Shown here: piece by piece, positions 26,048 through 35,831 of the stretch | How the letters are laid out: each line of letters begins with the position of its first letter | Position numbering within the stretch: the first letter of the stretch is position 1 | Assembly: GCF_031585635.1 (NCBI RefSeq) | Contig: NZ_CP134195.1 | Location: 3,286,001-3,350,000 of the forward strand | Direction of reading: 5' to 3' | From: Paraburkholderia sp. FT54 | Lineage (GTDB): Bacteria; Pseudomonadota; Gammaproteobacteria; Burkholderiales; Burkholderiaceae | DNA length: 64,000 nucleotides | Notes under the pieces: generated by a model | Told to the model about the DNA's origin: nothing | The model's input: only the letters and a program-made list of their open reading frames with translations | Databases searched by the model: none | Translations under genes and position numbers: made by a program

Positions 26048-27265
26048 ATGGGAATTCGCCTGAAGAGCGTCGTGGGTGCGCTCGCGCTTTGTGCCCTCGT
26101 CAATACCAGCTACGCGGCCGACCCGATCAAGATCGGCGTCGACGGACCTTTCACCGGTGGCTCGTCTTCGATGGGCGTGAGCATGCGCGACGGCGTGCGC
26201 CTCGCGACCGCCGAGATCAATAAGGCCGGTGGCGTGCTGGGGCGCCAGATCGTGCTGGTCGAGCGCGACGACGAAGCGAAAAACGAACGCGGCGTGCAGA
26301 TCGCGCAAGAGCTGATCAACAAGGAAAAAGTCGTGGCGGTGGTGGGCTACATCAACACCGGCGTCGCGCTCGCCTCGCAGCGCTTCTTCCAGGAAGCGAA
26401 GATTCCGGTCTTCAACAACGTCGCCACGGGCAGTATCGTGACGAAGCAGTTCACCGACCAGCCGGATAACTACGTGTTCCGCAATGCCGCCGCGGACCGC
26501 ATCCAGGCACCGATGATCGTCGAAGAGGCTGTGACCAAGCGCGGCTTCAAGAAGGTCGCGATTCTCGCCGACTCGACCAACTACGGTCAGCTCGGCCGCG
26601 AAGACCTCGAAAAAGCGCTCGCCGCCAAAGGCGTGAAACCCGTCGCCGTCGAGAAATTCAATATCAAGGACGTCGACATGACCGCGCAGCTGCTCAAGGC
26701 CAAAGAGGCCGGCGCGGAAGCGGTGCTGACGTACGGGATCGGACCGGAACTCGCGCAGATCGCCAACGGCATGGCCAAGCTCGGCTGGAAGGTGCCGCTG
26801 ATCGGCAGCTGGACCCTGTCGATGGCGAACTACATCGACAACGCGAGCACCAACGGCGAAGGCGCGCGCATGCCGCAGACCTTCATTCAGGAAGCGAACA
26901 CGCCGAGGCGCAAAGCCTTCATCGACGCGTACCTGAAGGAATTCAAGCCGAAGAACAACCGCATCGACTCGCCGGTGTCCGCCGCGCAAGGCTACGACTC
27001 GGTCTATCTGCTGGCCGCCGCGATCACCCAGGCCGGCTCGACCGATGGCCCGAAAGTGCGCGCCGCGCTCGAAAGCCTCAACACCAAGGTGGAAGGCGTC
27101 GTGATGGTCTACGACAAGCCGTTCACGCACGACGACCACGAAGCGATCAGCCCCAACGTGCCGGTGGTCGGCGAGGTCAAGGGCGGCCGCGTGGTCTACG
27201 CGTACGAAGCCGACAAGAAAGGCGGCAGCCAGTTGCGCATCAAGCAGGCAAGCTCCTCGAACTGA
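26048..27265 (+). CDS. Branched-chain amino-acid-type ABC transporter substrate-binding protein
   Basis: A periplasmic Leu/Ile/Val-type binding protein of 405 residues. The signal peptide is MGIRLKSVVGALALCALVNTSYAA, cleaved before DPIKIGVDGPFTGG. Type I binding-protein features follow: GVSMRDGVRLATAEINKAGGVLGR, VGYINTGVALASQRFF, VFRNAAADRIQAP and KVAILADSTNYGQ. It heads an operon with permeases and ATPases. The actual ligand could be an aromatic acid or another small carboxylate, since this family is broad. Confidence 0.9.
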   Translation: MGIRLKSVVGALALCALVNTSYAADPIKIGVDGPFTGGSSSMGVSMRDGVRLATAEINKAGGVLGRQIVLVERDDEAKNERGVQIAQELINKEKVVAVVGYINTGVALASQRFFQEAKIPVFNNVATGSIVTKQFTDQPDNYVFRNAAADRIQAPMIVEEAVTKRGFKKVAILADSTNYGQLGREDLEKALAAKGVKPVAVEKFNIKDVDMTAQLLKAKEAGAEAVLTYGIGPELAQIANGMAKLGWKVPLIGSWTLSMANYIDNASTNGEGARMPQTFIQEANTPRRKAFIDAYLKEFKPKNNRIDSPVSAAQGYDSVYLLAAAITQAGSTDGPKVRAALESLNTKVEGVVMVYDKPFTHDDHEAISPNVPVVGEVKGGRVVYAYEADKKGGSQLRIKQASSSN

Positions 27266-27316
27266 GCGCGAAATAAACGCGGCATACGCGCGAAGCAAGC
27301 GCGGCGGCATGCTACG

Positions 27317-27349
27317 AAGCCGCACCCGCCTCAAGGCGGGCGCGGCTTT
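27317..27349 (+). terminator. Hairpin between binding-protein and permease genes, likely partial terminator
   Basis: AAGCCGC (27317-27323) pairs with GCGGCTT (27342-27348) and CCCGCC (27325-27330) with GGCGGG (27335-27340) around a TCAA loop, with one mismatch and a short T tract. Such a hairpin after the binding-protein gene would lower expression of the membrane components relative to the abundant periplasmic protein. Confidence 0.6.
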
Positions 27350-27383
27350 GCTTCATATCCGGTGAACCCCAAGGCGGTCGACG

Positions 27384-28259
27384 ATGGCCATTCTTCTGCA
27401 GCTCATCTATAGCGGCATTGCACTCGGCATGATCTATGCCGTGATCGCATTCGGCTATCAACTCACGTTCGCCACGTCCGGCACGCTGAACTTCGGCCAG
27501 GGCGACGCGCTGATGCTCGGCGCGCTGGTCGGCCTCACGCTCGTCACGCTCGGCGTCAATTACTGGCTGATGATTCCGCTCGTCTGCGTGTTCGGTCTGC
27601 TGCAAGGCGCGTTTGTCGAACGGATCGGCGTGCGGCCGGCGATCAAGATCAAATCCGAATTCGGCTGGATCATGTCGACGATCGCGCTCGGCATTATCTT
27701 CAAGAACGTCGCGGAGAACCTCTGGGGCCGCGACGATCTGCGCTTCCCCTCCCCGCTGCCGGAAGCACCGCTGAAAGTATTCGGCGCCAATGTGCTGCCG
27801 ATGGAATTGCTGGTGGTCGGCGGCGCCCTCGTCATGATGCTGGCGGTCGAGTTCTTCAATCGCAAGACGATCTTCGGCAAGGCGGTGGTGGCGACCGCGA
27901 ACGACCGCGACGCCGCGGCGCTGATGGGCATCAACACCGGCCTTGTCATCACGTTTTCGTATGCGCTGTCTTCGCTGACCGCGGCTTTTGCCGGCGTGCT
28001 GATCGCGCCGCTCACGCTCACCGGCGCGACGATGGGCGCCGTGCTCGGGCTCAAGGCGTTCGCGGTGGCGATTATCGGTGGACTGTCGAGCGGGCTCGGC
28101 ATCGTGGTGGGCGGCGTGATTCTCGGGATCGCGGAGACCACGACCGGCTTCTACATTTCCACCGGCTACAAGGACGTCCCCGGGCTCGTGCTGCTGCTGA
28201 TCGTGCTCGCGTTGAAACCTGCCGGCCTGTTCGGCAAGACGTCGATCAAGAAAGTGTGA
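27384..28259 (+). CDS. livH: LivH-type branched-chain amino-acid ABC permease
   Basis: An inner-membrane permease of 291 residues with about eight hydrophobic segments. The start MAILLQLIYSGIALGMIYAVIAFGYQLTFATSGTLNFGQGD is the LivH signature, and GALVGLTLVTLG and FAVAIIGGLSSGLGIVVGGVILGIAE near the end are also typical. Its stop overlaps the region of the next gene's start, indicating coupling with the LivM-LivG fusion. Confidence 0.93.
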   Translation: MAILLQLIYSGIALGMIYAVIAFGYQLTFATSGTLNFGQGDALMLGALVGLTLVTLGVNYWLMIPLVCVFGLLQGAFVERIGVRPAIKIKSEFGWIMSTIALGIIFKNVAENLWGRDDLRFPSPLPEAPLKVFGANVLPMELLVVGGALVMMLAVEFFNRKTIFGKAVVATANDRDAAALMGINTGLVITFSYALSSLTAAFAGVLIAPLTLTGATMGAVLGLKAFAVAIIGGLSSGLGIVVGGVILGIAETTTGFYISTGYKDVPGLVLLLIVLALKPAGLFGKTSIKKV

Positions 28260-28267
28260 GGACCGCC

Positions 28268-30211
28268 GTGAATCCCAAGAAGCTCATTGCGTCCGCATTG
28301 GCGCTGATCGCGCTCGCGGTGTTTCCCGTGCTGTCGGGGAACCCGTATTACATCCATCTGCTCGAGACGATCATGATCTACGCGATCCTGCTCTTCGGTC
28401 TCGACATCGTGGTCGGCTATACCGGGCAGGTGTCGCTCGGGCATGCCGGGTTGTTCGGCGTCGGCGCCTACACGGCCGGCGTGCTGTTCTTCAAGCTCGG
28501 CATGCCGTTCATCGTCACCGCGCCGCTGGCGATTCTCATCACCGCGGGCTTCGGCGCAATTCTCGCGCTGCCGGCCCTGCGCGTGTCCGGTCCCTACCTC
28601 GCGATGGTGACGCTCGCGTTCGGTACGATCATCCAGATTCTCATCAACGAGATGGATTTTCTGACCAACGGGCCGATGGGCGTGAAGATCCCGAAGCCGT
28701 CGATCGGCGGGCGGCCGATGAACGAGGTCGAGTACTACTGGCTCGTCGCGGCGCTGCTGGTCGCCTCGCTGATCGTCGTGCACCGCGTGCTCAGATCGCA
28801 CTTGGGCCGCGCGTTCGAGGCGCTGCGCGACAGTCCGATCGCGTCGGACTGCATGGGTGTGTCCGTGTACCGCTACAAGGTCTACGCGTTCGTGATCAGC
28901 GCGGGGTTCGCCGGACTGGCCGGCTGCCTCTATTCGTATTCGGAACAGTACATCTCGCCGAATACGTATAACTTCGAACTCACCATCCTGTTCCTGCTCG
29001 CGATCATCATGGGCGGCCGCAAGACCCGCACCGGCGCGCTGCTCGGCTCGGCGATCATCGTGCTGCTGCCCAAACTGCTCGACGACATCGACATGTTCCG
29101 CACCGTCGCCTCGGTGCTGGCGGCGGTCGTCGTGATCGGCGCGGGCGTTGCGCTGGCGCGCAAGGTGTCCACGCCGCGCAAGGTCGCGATTCCGGTTTTA
29201 GGCACGGTGGGTCTCGCCGCGTTTTCCTATCGGATCGACACGCTCGCCGACTGGCGGCTGACGATCTTCGGGCTGATGATTCTGCTGGTGGTGTATTACC
29301 TGCAGGACGGCGTGGTCGGGTTCGTGCGCAAGATCGTGATGCATGGCCGGGGCCGCACGATCACCGTCGACACCACGAAACCAGCGACGATCGGTCGCGA
29401 TGCGATTCAGGCCGTGCAGGCGGGCGGCGGCTCGGAAGACATTCTGCAATTGCGCGGCATTCTGATGCAGTTCAGCGGACTGAAGGCACTCAACAACGTC
29501 GATCTGACCGTGCGGCGCGGCACGATTCACGGACTGATCGGCCCGAACGGATCGGGCAAGAGCACGATGATGAACGTGCTGACCGGCATCTATGTGCCGA
29601 CCGCCGGCACGCTCGACTATCGCGGCGCGTCGCTCGCGGGCAAGACCTCCGCGCAGATTGCGCTGTCCGGTATCGCGCGAACGTTCCAGAACGTGCAGCT
29701 ATTCGGCGAAATGACCGCGATCGAGAATGTATTGGTCGGCTTACATCACACCTTCAACGCGAATCTCGCGGACGTCGGGCTGATGTCGTCGCGTTATCGA
29801 CGCGAGGAACGCGCCGCCCGTGAGCGCGCATTCGGCATGCTGCGGTTCGTCGGTCTGGACAACGTCGCCGCCGAAGAAGCCCGCAACCTGCCGTACGGCA
29901 AACAACGGCTTCTGGAAATCGCGCGGGCGCTCGCACTCGATCCGCAACTGCTGCTGCTCGACGAACCCGCCGCGGGGCTCACCTCGCCGGATATCAAGGA
30001 ACTGGTCGCGATCATTCGCAAGGTCCGCGATCACGGCATTACCGTCGTGCTGATCGAGCATCACATGGACGTGGTGATGAGCGTGTGCGACCGGGTGTCG
30101 GTGCTGGATTTCGGGCAGAAAATCGCCGAAGGGAAGCCTGCCGATATTCAGTCTAACGAAAAAGTCATCGAAGCCTATCTCGGCGGCCAGCCTGCCGGTC
30201 AAGCGGCGTGA
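28268..30211 (+). CDS. LivM-LivG fusion: permease joined to ATP-binding protein
   Basis: A single 647-residue frame combines the second permease and the first ATPase of the transporter. Residues 1-320 are LivM-like with many membrane segments (YTGQVSLGHAGLFGVGAYTAG, GPYLAMVTLAFGTI). Two more hydrophobic stretches and a linker follow. From about residue 395 comes a LivG ATPase: Walker A GPNGSGKST, GIARTFQNVQLFGEMTAIENV, LPYGKQRLLEIARAL and Walker B LLLLDEPAAGL. GTG 28268 is chosen because GAGGA lies five bases upstream; GTG 28256 is the alternative. The frame is uninterrupted, so the fusion is not caused by a missed stop. Confidence 0.92.
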   Translation: MNPKKLIASALALIALAVFPVLSGNPYYIHLLETIMIYAILLFGLDIVVGYTGQVSLGHAGLFGVGAYTAGVLFFKLGMPFIVTAPLAILITAGFGAILALPALRVSGPYLAMVTLAFGTIIQILINEMDFLTNGPMGVKIPKPSIGGRPMNEVEYYWLVAALLVASLIVVHRVLRSHLGRAFEALRDSPIASDCMGVSVYRYKVYAFVISAGFAGLAGCLYSYSEQYISPNTYNFELTILFLLAIIMGGRKTRTGALLGSAIIVLLPKLLDDIDMFRTVASVLAAVVVIGAGVALARKVSTPRKVAIPVLGTVGLAAFSYRIDTLADWRLTIFGLMILLVVYYLQDGVVGFVRKIVMHGRGRTITVDTTKPATIGRDAIQAVQAGGGSEDILQLRGILMQFSGLKALNNVDLTVRRGTIHGLIGPNGSGKSTMMNVLTGIYVPTAGTLDYRGASLAGKTSAQIALSGIARTFQNVQLFGEMTAIENVLVGLHHTFNANLADVGLMSSRYRREERAARERAFGMLRFVGLDNVAAEEARNLPYGKQRLLEIARALALDPQLLLLDEPAAGLTSPDIKELVAIIRKVRDHGITVVLIEHHMDVVMSVCDRVSVLDFGQKIAEGKPADIQSNEKVIEAYLGGQPAGQAA

Positions 30212-30239
30212 AATGACCCAGCGCCCTACAGGAACAGAC

Positions 30240-30974
30240 ATGCTATCGATCAGAAATCTGCACGCGGGCTACGGCAAGGTCAAAGTGCTGCACGGCATTT
30301 CAATCGATGTACCGAAAGCGTCGGTCGTTACGCTGATCGGCTCGAACGGCGCAGGCAAGACGACGACGATGCGCGCGATCTCCGGCATGATCCGGCCGAG
30401 TGCCGGTGAGATCACGATGGGCATCGGCGCCGACGCGAAGCGCATCGACGCGCTGGAATCGCACCGCATTGCGCGGCTCGGACTCGCGCATTCGCCGGAA
30501 GGCCGACGCGTGTTCGCGACCATGAGCGTGACCGACAACCTGATGCTCGGCGCGTTCCCGCGTCTGACATCGGCGCGCCCGCGCGGCGACGTGAAAGCCG
30601 ATCTGGAGCGCGCGATCGAGATGTTTCCGCGGCTCAAGGAGCGGCGTCATCAACTGGCCGGCACGCTTTCCGGCGGCGAGCAGCAGATGCTGGCCATGGC
30701 GCGCGCGATCATGATGAATCCGGATCTGGTGCTGCTCGACGAACCGTCGATGGGGCTCGCGCCCATTCTCGTCGAAGAGGTGTTTCGCATCATCGGGAAT
30801 CTGAAAAGCCAAGGCGTCACCATGTTGCTGGTCGAACAGTTCGCGGCTGCGGCACTCAATGTGGCCGATTATGGCTATGTGCTGGAGAACGGCAGAATCG
30901 CGGCGCATGGTCCCGCGGCGGAATTGCGCAACGATCCCTCGGTGAAGGCGGCATATCTGGGTGCGAGTCACTGA
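30240..30974 (+). CDS. livF: LivF-type ABC transporter ATP-binding protein
   Basis: The second ATPase of the amino-acid importer, 244 residues. Motifs: MLSIRNLHAGYGKVKVLHGIS, Walker A GSNGAGKTT, GLAHSPEGRRVFATMSV, signature LSGGEQQMLAMARAI and Walker B LVLLDEPSMGLAP. ATG 30240 follows AGGA with good spacing and gives the family start; an ATG at 30213 would add nine residues. It closes the operon. Confidence 0.93.
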   Translation: MLSIRNLHAGYGKVKVLHGISIDVPKASVVTLIGSNGAGKTTTMRAISGMIRPSAGEITMGIGADAKRIDALESHRIARLGLAHSPEGRRVFATMSVTDNLMLGAFPRLTSARPRGDVKADLERAIEMFPRLKERRHQLAGTLSGGEQQMLAMARAIMMNPDLVLLDEPSMGLAPILVEEVFRIIGNLKSQGVTMLLVEQFAAAALNVADYGYVLENGRIAAHGPAAELRNDPSVKAAYLGASH

Positions 30975-31957
30975 CGCGCACACTGCTCTTGCGCGGACTG
31001 CGTGTCTGCCGAAGGCATAGTTCGCCAGACTGCGGTCGAGCTTCGCCGCTGCGAACCGCACGTTGAATTCGACAATCAGATCGGCGTGGCGACTGGTGGA
31101 TCTCACGTCATGGCGGCTTGTGCCGGTAACTCGTCTTCAACCTTTCCTTTCGACTGCATGACTGAATTGGCGTATTCCGTGCGAGATCGAACACTCTTCT
31201 GGCGGATTTAGCCAGCATACTCAAGCCAACGGAATTCTCGCTGCAGGTTTGCCTGCAATCCGGAAACGAACACGCAACGCGACGACACGCCACCGTCATT
31301 TCAATGATGCCCGGCGTCTGCGCGGCAAAGCCGCTTTCATCATACACATGAACGCGTTGATTGACGCGTGCCCTAACCGAGCTTTGTGTGCTGTACCGAA
31401 CGGAGTAGCGACATTCGTACAGATACTCTACGTCTTAACATGCTCGGCCGAGACGGAACAGATACGTATTTATCGCATTGATCGCCATTGTGGATCAATG
31501 CGGAAATTGCGAGTGGCAGTTGCCAGGCCAAATCGGTTTATCTATAGCATCCGGCTTCGGCTGTGAGAATTGGGACATTGATAACGAATAACATTTCCGC
31601 ACTGCCAACGGTACCAGTCTATTGTATTGCCGTACTGATTGGCACGCCTTTCCGGGTCGGCCAAGACATCGTGACTTTACGACTTGTCCGCGAAGAAACG
31701 CCGAACTTAAAAGCTATACTTCGATTGAAACAATCAGGATTTATGTTGCCGGGGAATGCGATGCTTCGCATGTCGCTATGCGCGCGCCCTTCGGCTCATG
31801 TGAAGAGTGCTTGATTTAGTCTTTTGAGATTTACTTCTTAATTATAAGAGGTAATTCCTGGCAATTATATTGCTATATCTCTGTTGTCCTATCTCAGTTG
31901 TCCGCCGTAATCGTCTGATGGCATGTCTTTGTCTGATCCGTCAGGCGCCCTGCCTCA
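30975..31957. other. Long gene-poor stretch before the polysaccharide cluster
   Basis: Nearly 1 kb with no convincing gene; the open frames are short, lack ribosome sites and match nothing known to me. GC falls along the stretch, and 31810-31890 is strongly AT-rich (TTAATTATAAGAGG, then AATTATATTGCTATAT), which is promoter-like and typical of silenced acquired DNA. It likely carries the control region of the sugar-transferase gene that follows. Confidence 0.6.
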
Positions 31958-32899
31958 ATGATTGAAATAACCGGTACGACTTGCAATGCCGAAACACTGA
32001 TGTATTCGTCAACGAACTTTGAACCGGGGGCAGCGATGGCTTTAGTCGGCAAGGTATCGGAATCAGTGTCAAAGGACGTCAATCCTTTCGATATCCGCTA
32101 CGAAGGCCGTTCGCACGCCGACCAGCCTGAATTGGGCGGCCGCGGCTTTTCAGCTTCACATATGGATAGCGTTTCGGAATTCAGCCGCGGTGAGGAATCC
32201 TTTTCTTCGGACGTGTCAGCGGACACAGCCGCAAGTCCGGTAGCTTGCCATACGTTGTCGGCGGCAAACGACCCTGACATTCCGACAGGGAAAGCCGACT
32301 TCACGAAACGCGTTTTTGACATTTTCGGCGCATCGGCGTTACTCCTTGTGTTGCTGCCGATTTTCCTCGTGGTGGGTTGCCTTGTACTGCGTGACGGCGG
32401 GTCGGCTTTCTTTGGGCATCCACGCGTTGGAAAAGGCGGACGACCGTTTCGCTGTTTGAAGTTCCGCTCGATGGTGCCGAAGGCCGAGGTCGTTCTCGCC
32501 GAACTCCTTGCCACCGATGCCAATGCACGTGAGGAATGGAATCGCGATTTCAAGCTCAAGAACGATGTGCGCATCACGGCGGTCGGCCGGTTTCTGCGCA
32601 AGACGAGTCTTGATGAACTGCCTCAACTCTGGAATGTCCTGCGCGGCGACATGAGCCTCGTGGGCCCTCGACCCATCGTTACCAAGGAACTGGAACGGTA
32701 TGGCGCCGACGCCCAATACTATCTGTCGGTCAGACCCGGCTTGACGGGGTTGTGGCAAGTCAGTGGACGAAACAATGTCGACTACGCGACGCGAGTCGCC
32801 CTGGACGTCTCTTATGTGAAGGAACGTTCGACCCTGCTCGATATCAGCATTCTGCTGAGGACATTCAAAGTGGTCTTCGAAGGAAGCGGGGCGTATTGA
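31958..32899 (+). CDS. Undecaprenyl-phosphate sugar-phosphate transferase (WbaP/ExoY type)
   Basis: This enzyme starts a repeat unit by placing a sugar phosphate, often galactose or glucose, on undecaprenyl phosphate at the inner membrane. The frame gives 313 residues; about 110 N-terminal residues are of low conservation. The catalytic part has KRVFDIFGASALLLVLLPIFL (one membrane segment), HPRVGKGGRPFRCLKFRSMV, FLRKTSLDELPQLWNVLRGDMSLVGPRP and VRPGLTGLWQVSGRN. The start is uncertain: ATG 31958, 32000 or 32036 are possible. It lacks the long multi-spanning front of full WbaP, so it is of the short ExoY kind. Confidence 0.9.
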   Translation: MIEITGTTCNAETLMYSSTNFEPGAAMALVGKVSESVSKDVNPFDIRYEGRSHADQPELGGRGFSASHMDSVSEFSRGEESFSSDVSADTAASPVACHTLSAANDPDIPTGKADFTKRVFDIFGASALLLVLLPIFLVVGCLVLRDGGSAFFGHPRVGKGGRPFRCLKFRSMVPKAEVVLAELLATDANAREEWNRDFKLKNDVRITAVGRFLRKTSLDELPQLWNVLRGDMSLVGPRPIVTKELERYGADAQYYLSVRPGLTGLWQVSGRNNVDYATRVALDVSYVKERSTLLDISILLRTFKVVFEGSGAY

Positions 32900-33058
32900 A
32901 CAGCACGCACTCGTGGCGCAGCGACGTATACCTTCTCTCATCCGCGCGAACGTCCCGTTTCGCCAACTTCAGATGAAAAGCAGGCCGGTGGACGTTTGTG
33001 CTGGCCGGCAGCCCATTCTCGATGCTCACATCGACTGGGCATACCGGAGCGATATCTG

Positions 33059-34288
33059 ATGAAACAGTTAGCGGAGCAGTCCGGCGTGCGCCGGGAAGAG
33101 GCCCCGCCTCAAACTGCGTTGCCAGCCGACGCCAGCTCGGCGCGAGACTCCCAGTGGCGGAGTTCCTCTACCGGGTTTGCAATCAATGGCAAGTTTGCAT
33201 CTCAACGCATAACAGGCGTGCAACGTGTCGGTTATGAACTGGCGATGGCGTTCCAACGCCTGTTTTCTGAAGAAGCCGACCTGCCGTTGTTGATTCCCGC
33301 GAACGCGCGAACTGACGTTGCCTTGCCGAAAGCAAAAATGATCGGCCGGTGGTTAAAGGGTTCTCTGTGGGAGCAACTGGCGCTGCCATTCGCGATTGGC
33401 GGCCGAACGCTTCTCAGTCTTTGCAATATGGGCCCTTTGTTCGTTCGTCGGCAAGTCGTGATGATGCATGACGTTGCGATCTACGACCTGCCGCAAAATT
33501 ACTCGTGGAAGTACAGACTCTGGTACCGCGTTGCGTTCTCGCTGCTCAAGCGCAACGCCAGTCACATCGTTACGGTGTCGGAATTCTCAAAGACACGAAT
33601 CATGGCGCGCCTTGGCATCGACGCGTCGCGCATTTCGGTGGTCCTGAATGGTGTGGACCACTTTGAAAAGATCGCACCGGACGCGGCGATTCTGTCACGG
33701 TTGAATCTGCAGAACGATGGCTACGTACTCACTGTCGGAAATCTCTCGGTGGGAAAGAACCTTCCACGCATACTTGCCGCCATGGAGCGTCTGAGCGACC
33801 GTCACGACTGGAAGTTTGTTGTCGTTGGCGGATGCGATTTGCGAGTCTTCAATCCACAAGCGAAGGTAGGTTTCGACCTGTCGAAAAACATCATCCCGGC
33901 GGGATTCGTATCGGATGGCGAATTGAGAGCGCTGTATGAAAATGCAGCCTGCTTTCTGTTTCCCTCGCTATATGAGGGCTTCGGATTGCCGCCGCTTGAA
34001 GCGATGTCTTGTGGATGTCCTGTCATCGTGTCACGTGAAGCTTCGCTTCCGGAGGTATGCGGCGATGCTGCGCTGTACTGTGACGCGCATTCGGTCGAAG
34101 ACATCGTCGACAAGGTGACGCAGATGATGGAGGACGCCGCGGTGCGCGAAACCTGGCGCGCACGCGGAAGGGACCATGCTCGTGGGTTCCGGTGGGAGCG
34201 GTCTGCACATCAATTGCTCGAGGTTCTGGAGCGTGAACTCGCGGGCGAAGCGGCTCGGTCGGTTCAGACCACAGCATCGCGCGTTTAG
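33059..34288 (+). CDS. Glycosyltransferase, family 4
   Basis: A GT-B enzyme of 409 residues. After a variable start come [20 protein letters not shown], a pattern of mannosyl- or rhamnosyl-type transferases, [45 protein letters not shown] and the donor motif [23 protein letters not shown] 33059 is used; the frame is open to 32996. A damaged, reversed piece of this gene or a close copy lies at 35620-35769, showing that the region has been rearranged. Confidence 0.88.
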   Translation: MKQLAEQSGVRREEAPPQTALPADASSARDSQWRSSSTGFAINGKFASQRITGVQRVGYELAMAFQRLFSEEADLPLLIPANARTDVALPKAKMIGRWLKGSLWEQLALPFAIGGRTLLSLCNMGPLFVRRQVVMMHDVAIYDLPQNYSWKYRLWYRVAFSLLKRNASHIVTVSEFSKTRIMARLGIDASRISVVLNGVDHFEKIAPDAAILSRLNLQNDGYVLTVGNLSVGKNLPRILAAMERLSDRHDWKFVVVGGCDLRVFNPQAKVGFDLSKNIIPAGFVSDGELRALYENAACFLFPSLYEGFGLPPLEAMSCGCPVIVSREASLPEVCGDAALYCDAHSVEDIVDKVTQMMEDAAVRETWRARGRDHARGFRWERSAHQLLEVLERELAGEAARSVQTTASRV

Positions 34289-34453
34289 GTGGATCGCGGC
34301 AGGGCGCAGTTGGCCTGTATGCGAGATTCTATGAGCCTGCCGCGCAGGCGCGCATAGCCGGTACTGCGCATATCGAACGACTTTCCTCCGCGAATCTTGC
34401 TGCGATAAAACCCACCGCGCCTTTTTGCCATCCTGTCGAAGGAGATTCGCAGC

Positions 34454-35587
34454 ATGAATACGCCCCGCTCCACGATCGCCCTTGCCGCCACGCTACGCGA
34501 TCACTTCGCTCGTGTCGTCCTGCCGGTCTGGCGCGGGCCGGGTTTCAATACGGCAATGCATCTGCCCTACGAGGCCGTCAGCGCTGACGCGGGCCACCTT
34601 CCGATGCCAGTCGAACGCTATCGCGCGATGGCGTGCGCGCGGCAGTTGTTCGTCTTCTCGCAAGCCGGCGAAGCAGCCCATGCCCATGTGCTGTTCGAGG
34701 CTCTGCTGCACTACTTCCAGGACAAGCAGCACGGCGGCTGGTTCTACAGCGTTGACGCACAAGGTACGCCACTCGATACGACGAAGGATCTCTACACGCA
34801 CGCGTTCCTGGTCTTCGCGTGTGCTGAATATGCCGCACGTTTCGGCAATCGCGACGCACTCGACCTCGTCCATAGCACGTCGGCGCTGATCGAAGCGCGT
34901 TTCGCCGCGCAACATGGACTGTTCAACGCAGCGCTCGACGCGGATTTCTCGACGGTAACCGGCACGCCAGTGCAAAACCCGTTGATGCATCTCACCGAAG
35001 CCTGGCTCGCCGCGCGCGAGGCGACTCAGGACAGCGCATTCGATTCCGCATTGCGTAAGCTGGCCGACGCCATCGAACGCACCTTCGTGCATGCGCCGAC
35101 AGGCTGCATCGCGGAGCTGCCGTTGGGTGTCGACGACAACCGTCTGGAGCCCGGCCATCAGTTCGAATGGTTCTGGCTGGTCAGGCGCGCGGGCGCGCTG
35201 CTGAACGGATCGGGGCTCGACGACGCGCTCTCGCGCGCGTTTGGGTTTGCTCAGCAACACGGCGTGGATCCGCTCACGGGCGGTGTGTGCGCTTCGCTCG
35301 ACGAAGCGGGCCAGGTAAAGGACGCCACTCAGCGGATCTGGGCGCAAAGCGAATATCTGCGCGCACTCGCCACGCGCGACGATGACGTGGCCCGCGCGAT
35401 GTTGCCCGGGCAAATCGAGCGCTTCAGCCAGCGGTTTCTGCACGCGCAAGGCTGGTTCGAATGCAAGACGGCGGCGGGCGATGTATCGCGCGCCGACATG
35501 CCGTCGACTACGCCCTATCATCTCGCCACCGCCTACGCGGCGCTACCCGCTGAAGCTCGCGTTGCCAGCATCATTGCTGCGGCTTGA
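34454..35587 (+). CDS. AGE-family sugar epimerase/isomerase
   Basis: A 377-residue (alpha/alpha)6-barrel protein of the N-acylglucosamine 2-epimerase group. Visible patterns are PVERYRAMACARQLFVFSQA, HGGWFYSVDAQGTPLDTTKDLYTHAF, NPLMHLTEAWLAA, EPGHQFEWFWLV and QRIWAQSEYLRAL, with the conserved catalytic-zone His residues in YTHAF, LMHLTEA and EPGHQFEW. Family members act on N-acetylglucosamine, mannose, cellobiose or sulfoquinovose; mannose/fructose or mannose-6-phosphate isomerisation is plausible in a polysaccharide locus but not proven. Confidence 0.82.
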   Translation: MNTPRSTIALAATLRDHFARVVLPVWRGPGFNTAMHLPYEAVSADAGHLPMPVERYRAMACARQLFVFSQAGEAAHAHVLFEALLHYFQDKQHGGWFYSVDAQGTPLDTTKDLYTHAFLVFACAEYAARFGNRDALDLVHSTSALIEARFAAQHGLFNAALDADFSTVTGTPVQNPLMHLTEAWLAAREATQDSAFDSALRKLADAIERTFVHAPTGCIAELPLGVDDNRLEPGHQFEWFWLVRRAGALLNGSGLDDALSRAFGFAQQHGVDPLTGGVCASLDEAGQVKDATQRIWAQSEYLRALATRDDDVARAMLPGQIERFSQRFLHAQGWFECKTAAGDVSRADMPSTTPYHLATAYAALPAEARVASIIAAA

Positions 35588-35619
35588 TTGCAGTCTGAAA
35601 GGATCAAGGCCCGCTCGGC

Positions 35620-35769
35620 GAGTACGTAGCCATCGTTCTGCCAATTCAACGGCGACAGAATTGCCGTGTCCGGTGTGATCTTTTTCAAAGTGCTCCACAC
35701 CACCGTGACGGTGTGACTGGCGTTGCGCTTGAGCAGCGAAATCGCAACGCGGTGCCAAAGTCTGTACTC
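35620..35769 (-). pseudogene. Reversed, internally deleted fragment of a GT4 gene like that at 33059-34288
   Basis: On the minus strand this stretch reads [22 protein letters not shown] followed directly by STLKKITPDTAILSPLNWQNDGYVLA. The intact gene has [22 protein letters not shown], about 25 other residues, then [26 protein letters not shown]. Nucleotide identity is also high. The missing part corresponds to roughly 33577-33650 of the intact gene and is bounded there by GGTG repeats. There is no start or ribosome site of its own, so it is a remnant. Confidence 0.85.
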
Positions 35770-35831
35770 TGCCCGGCACAATGTGCCCACAGAGTGAAAG
35801 TCTTCCACGTGCCGCTCACGGAACCGCCAGA

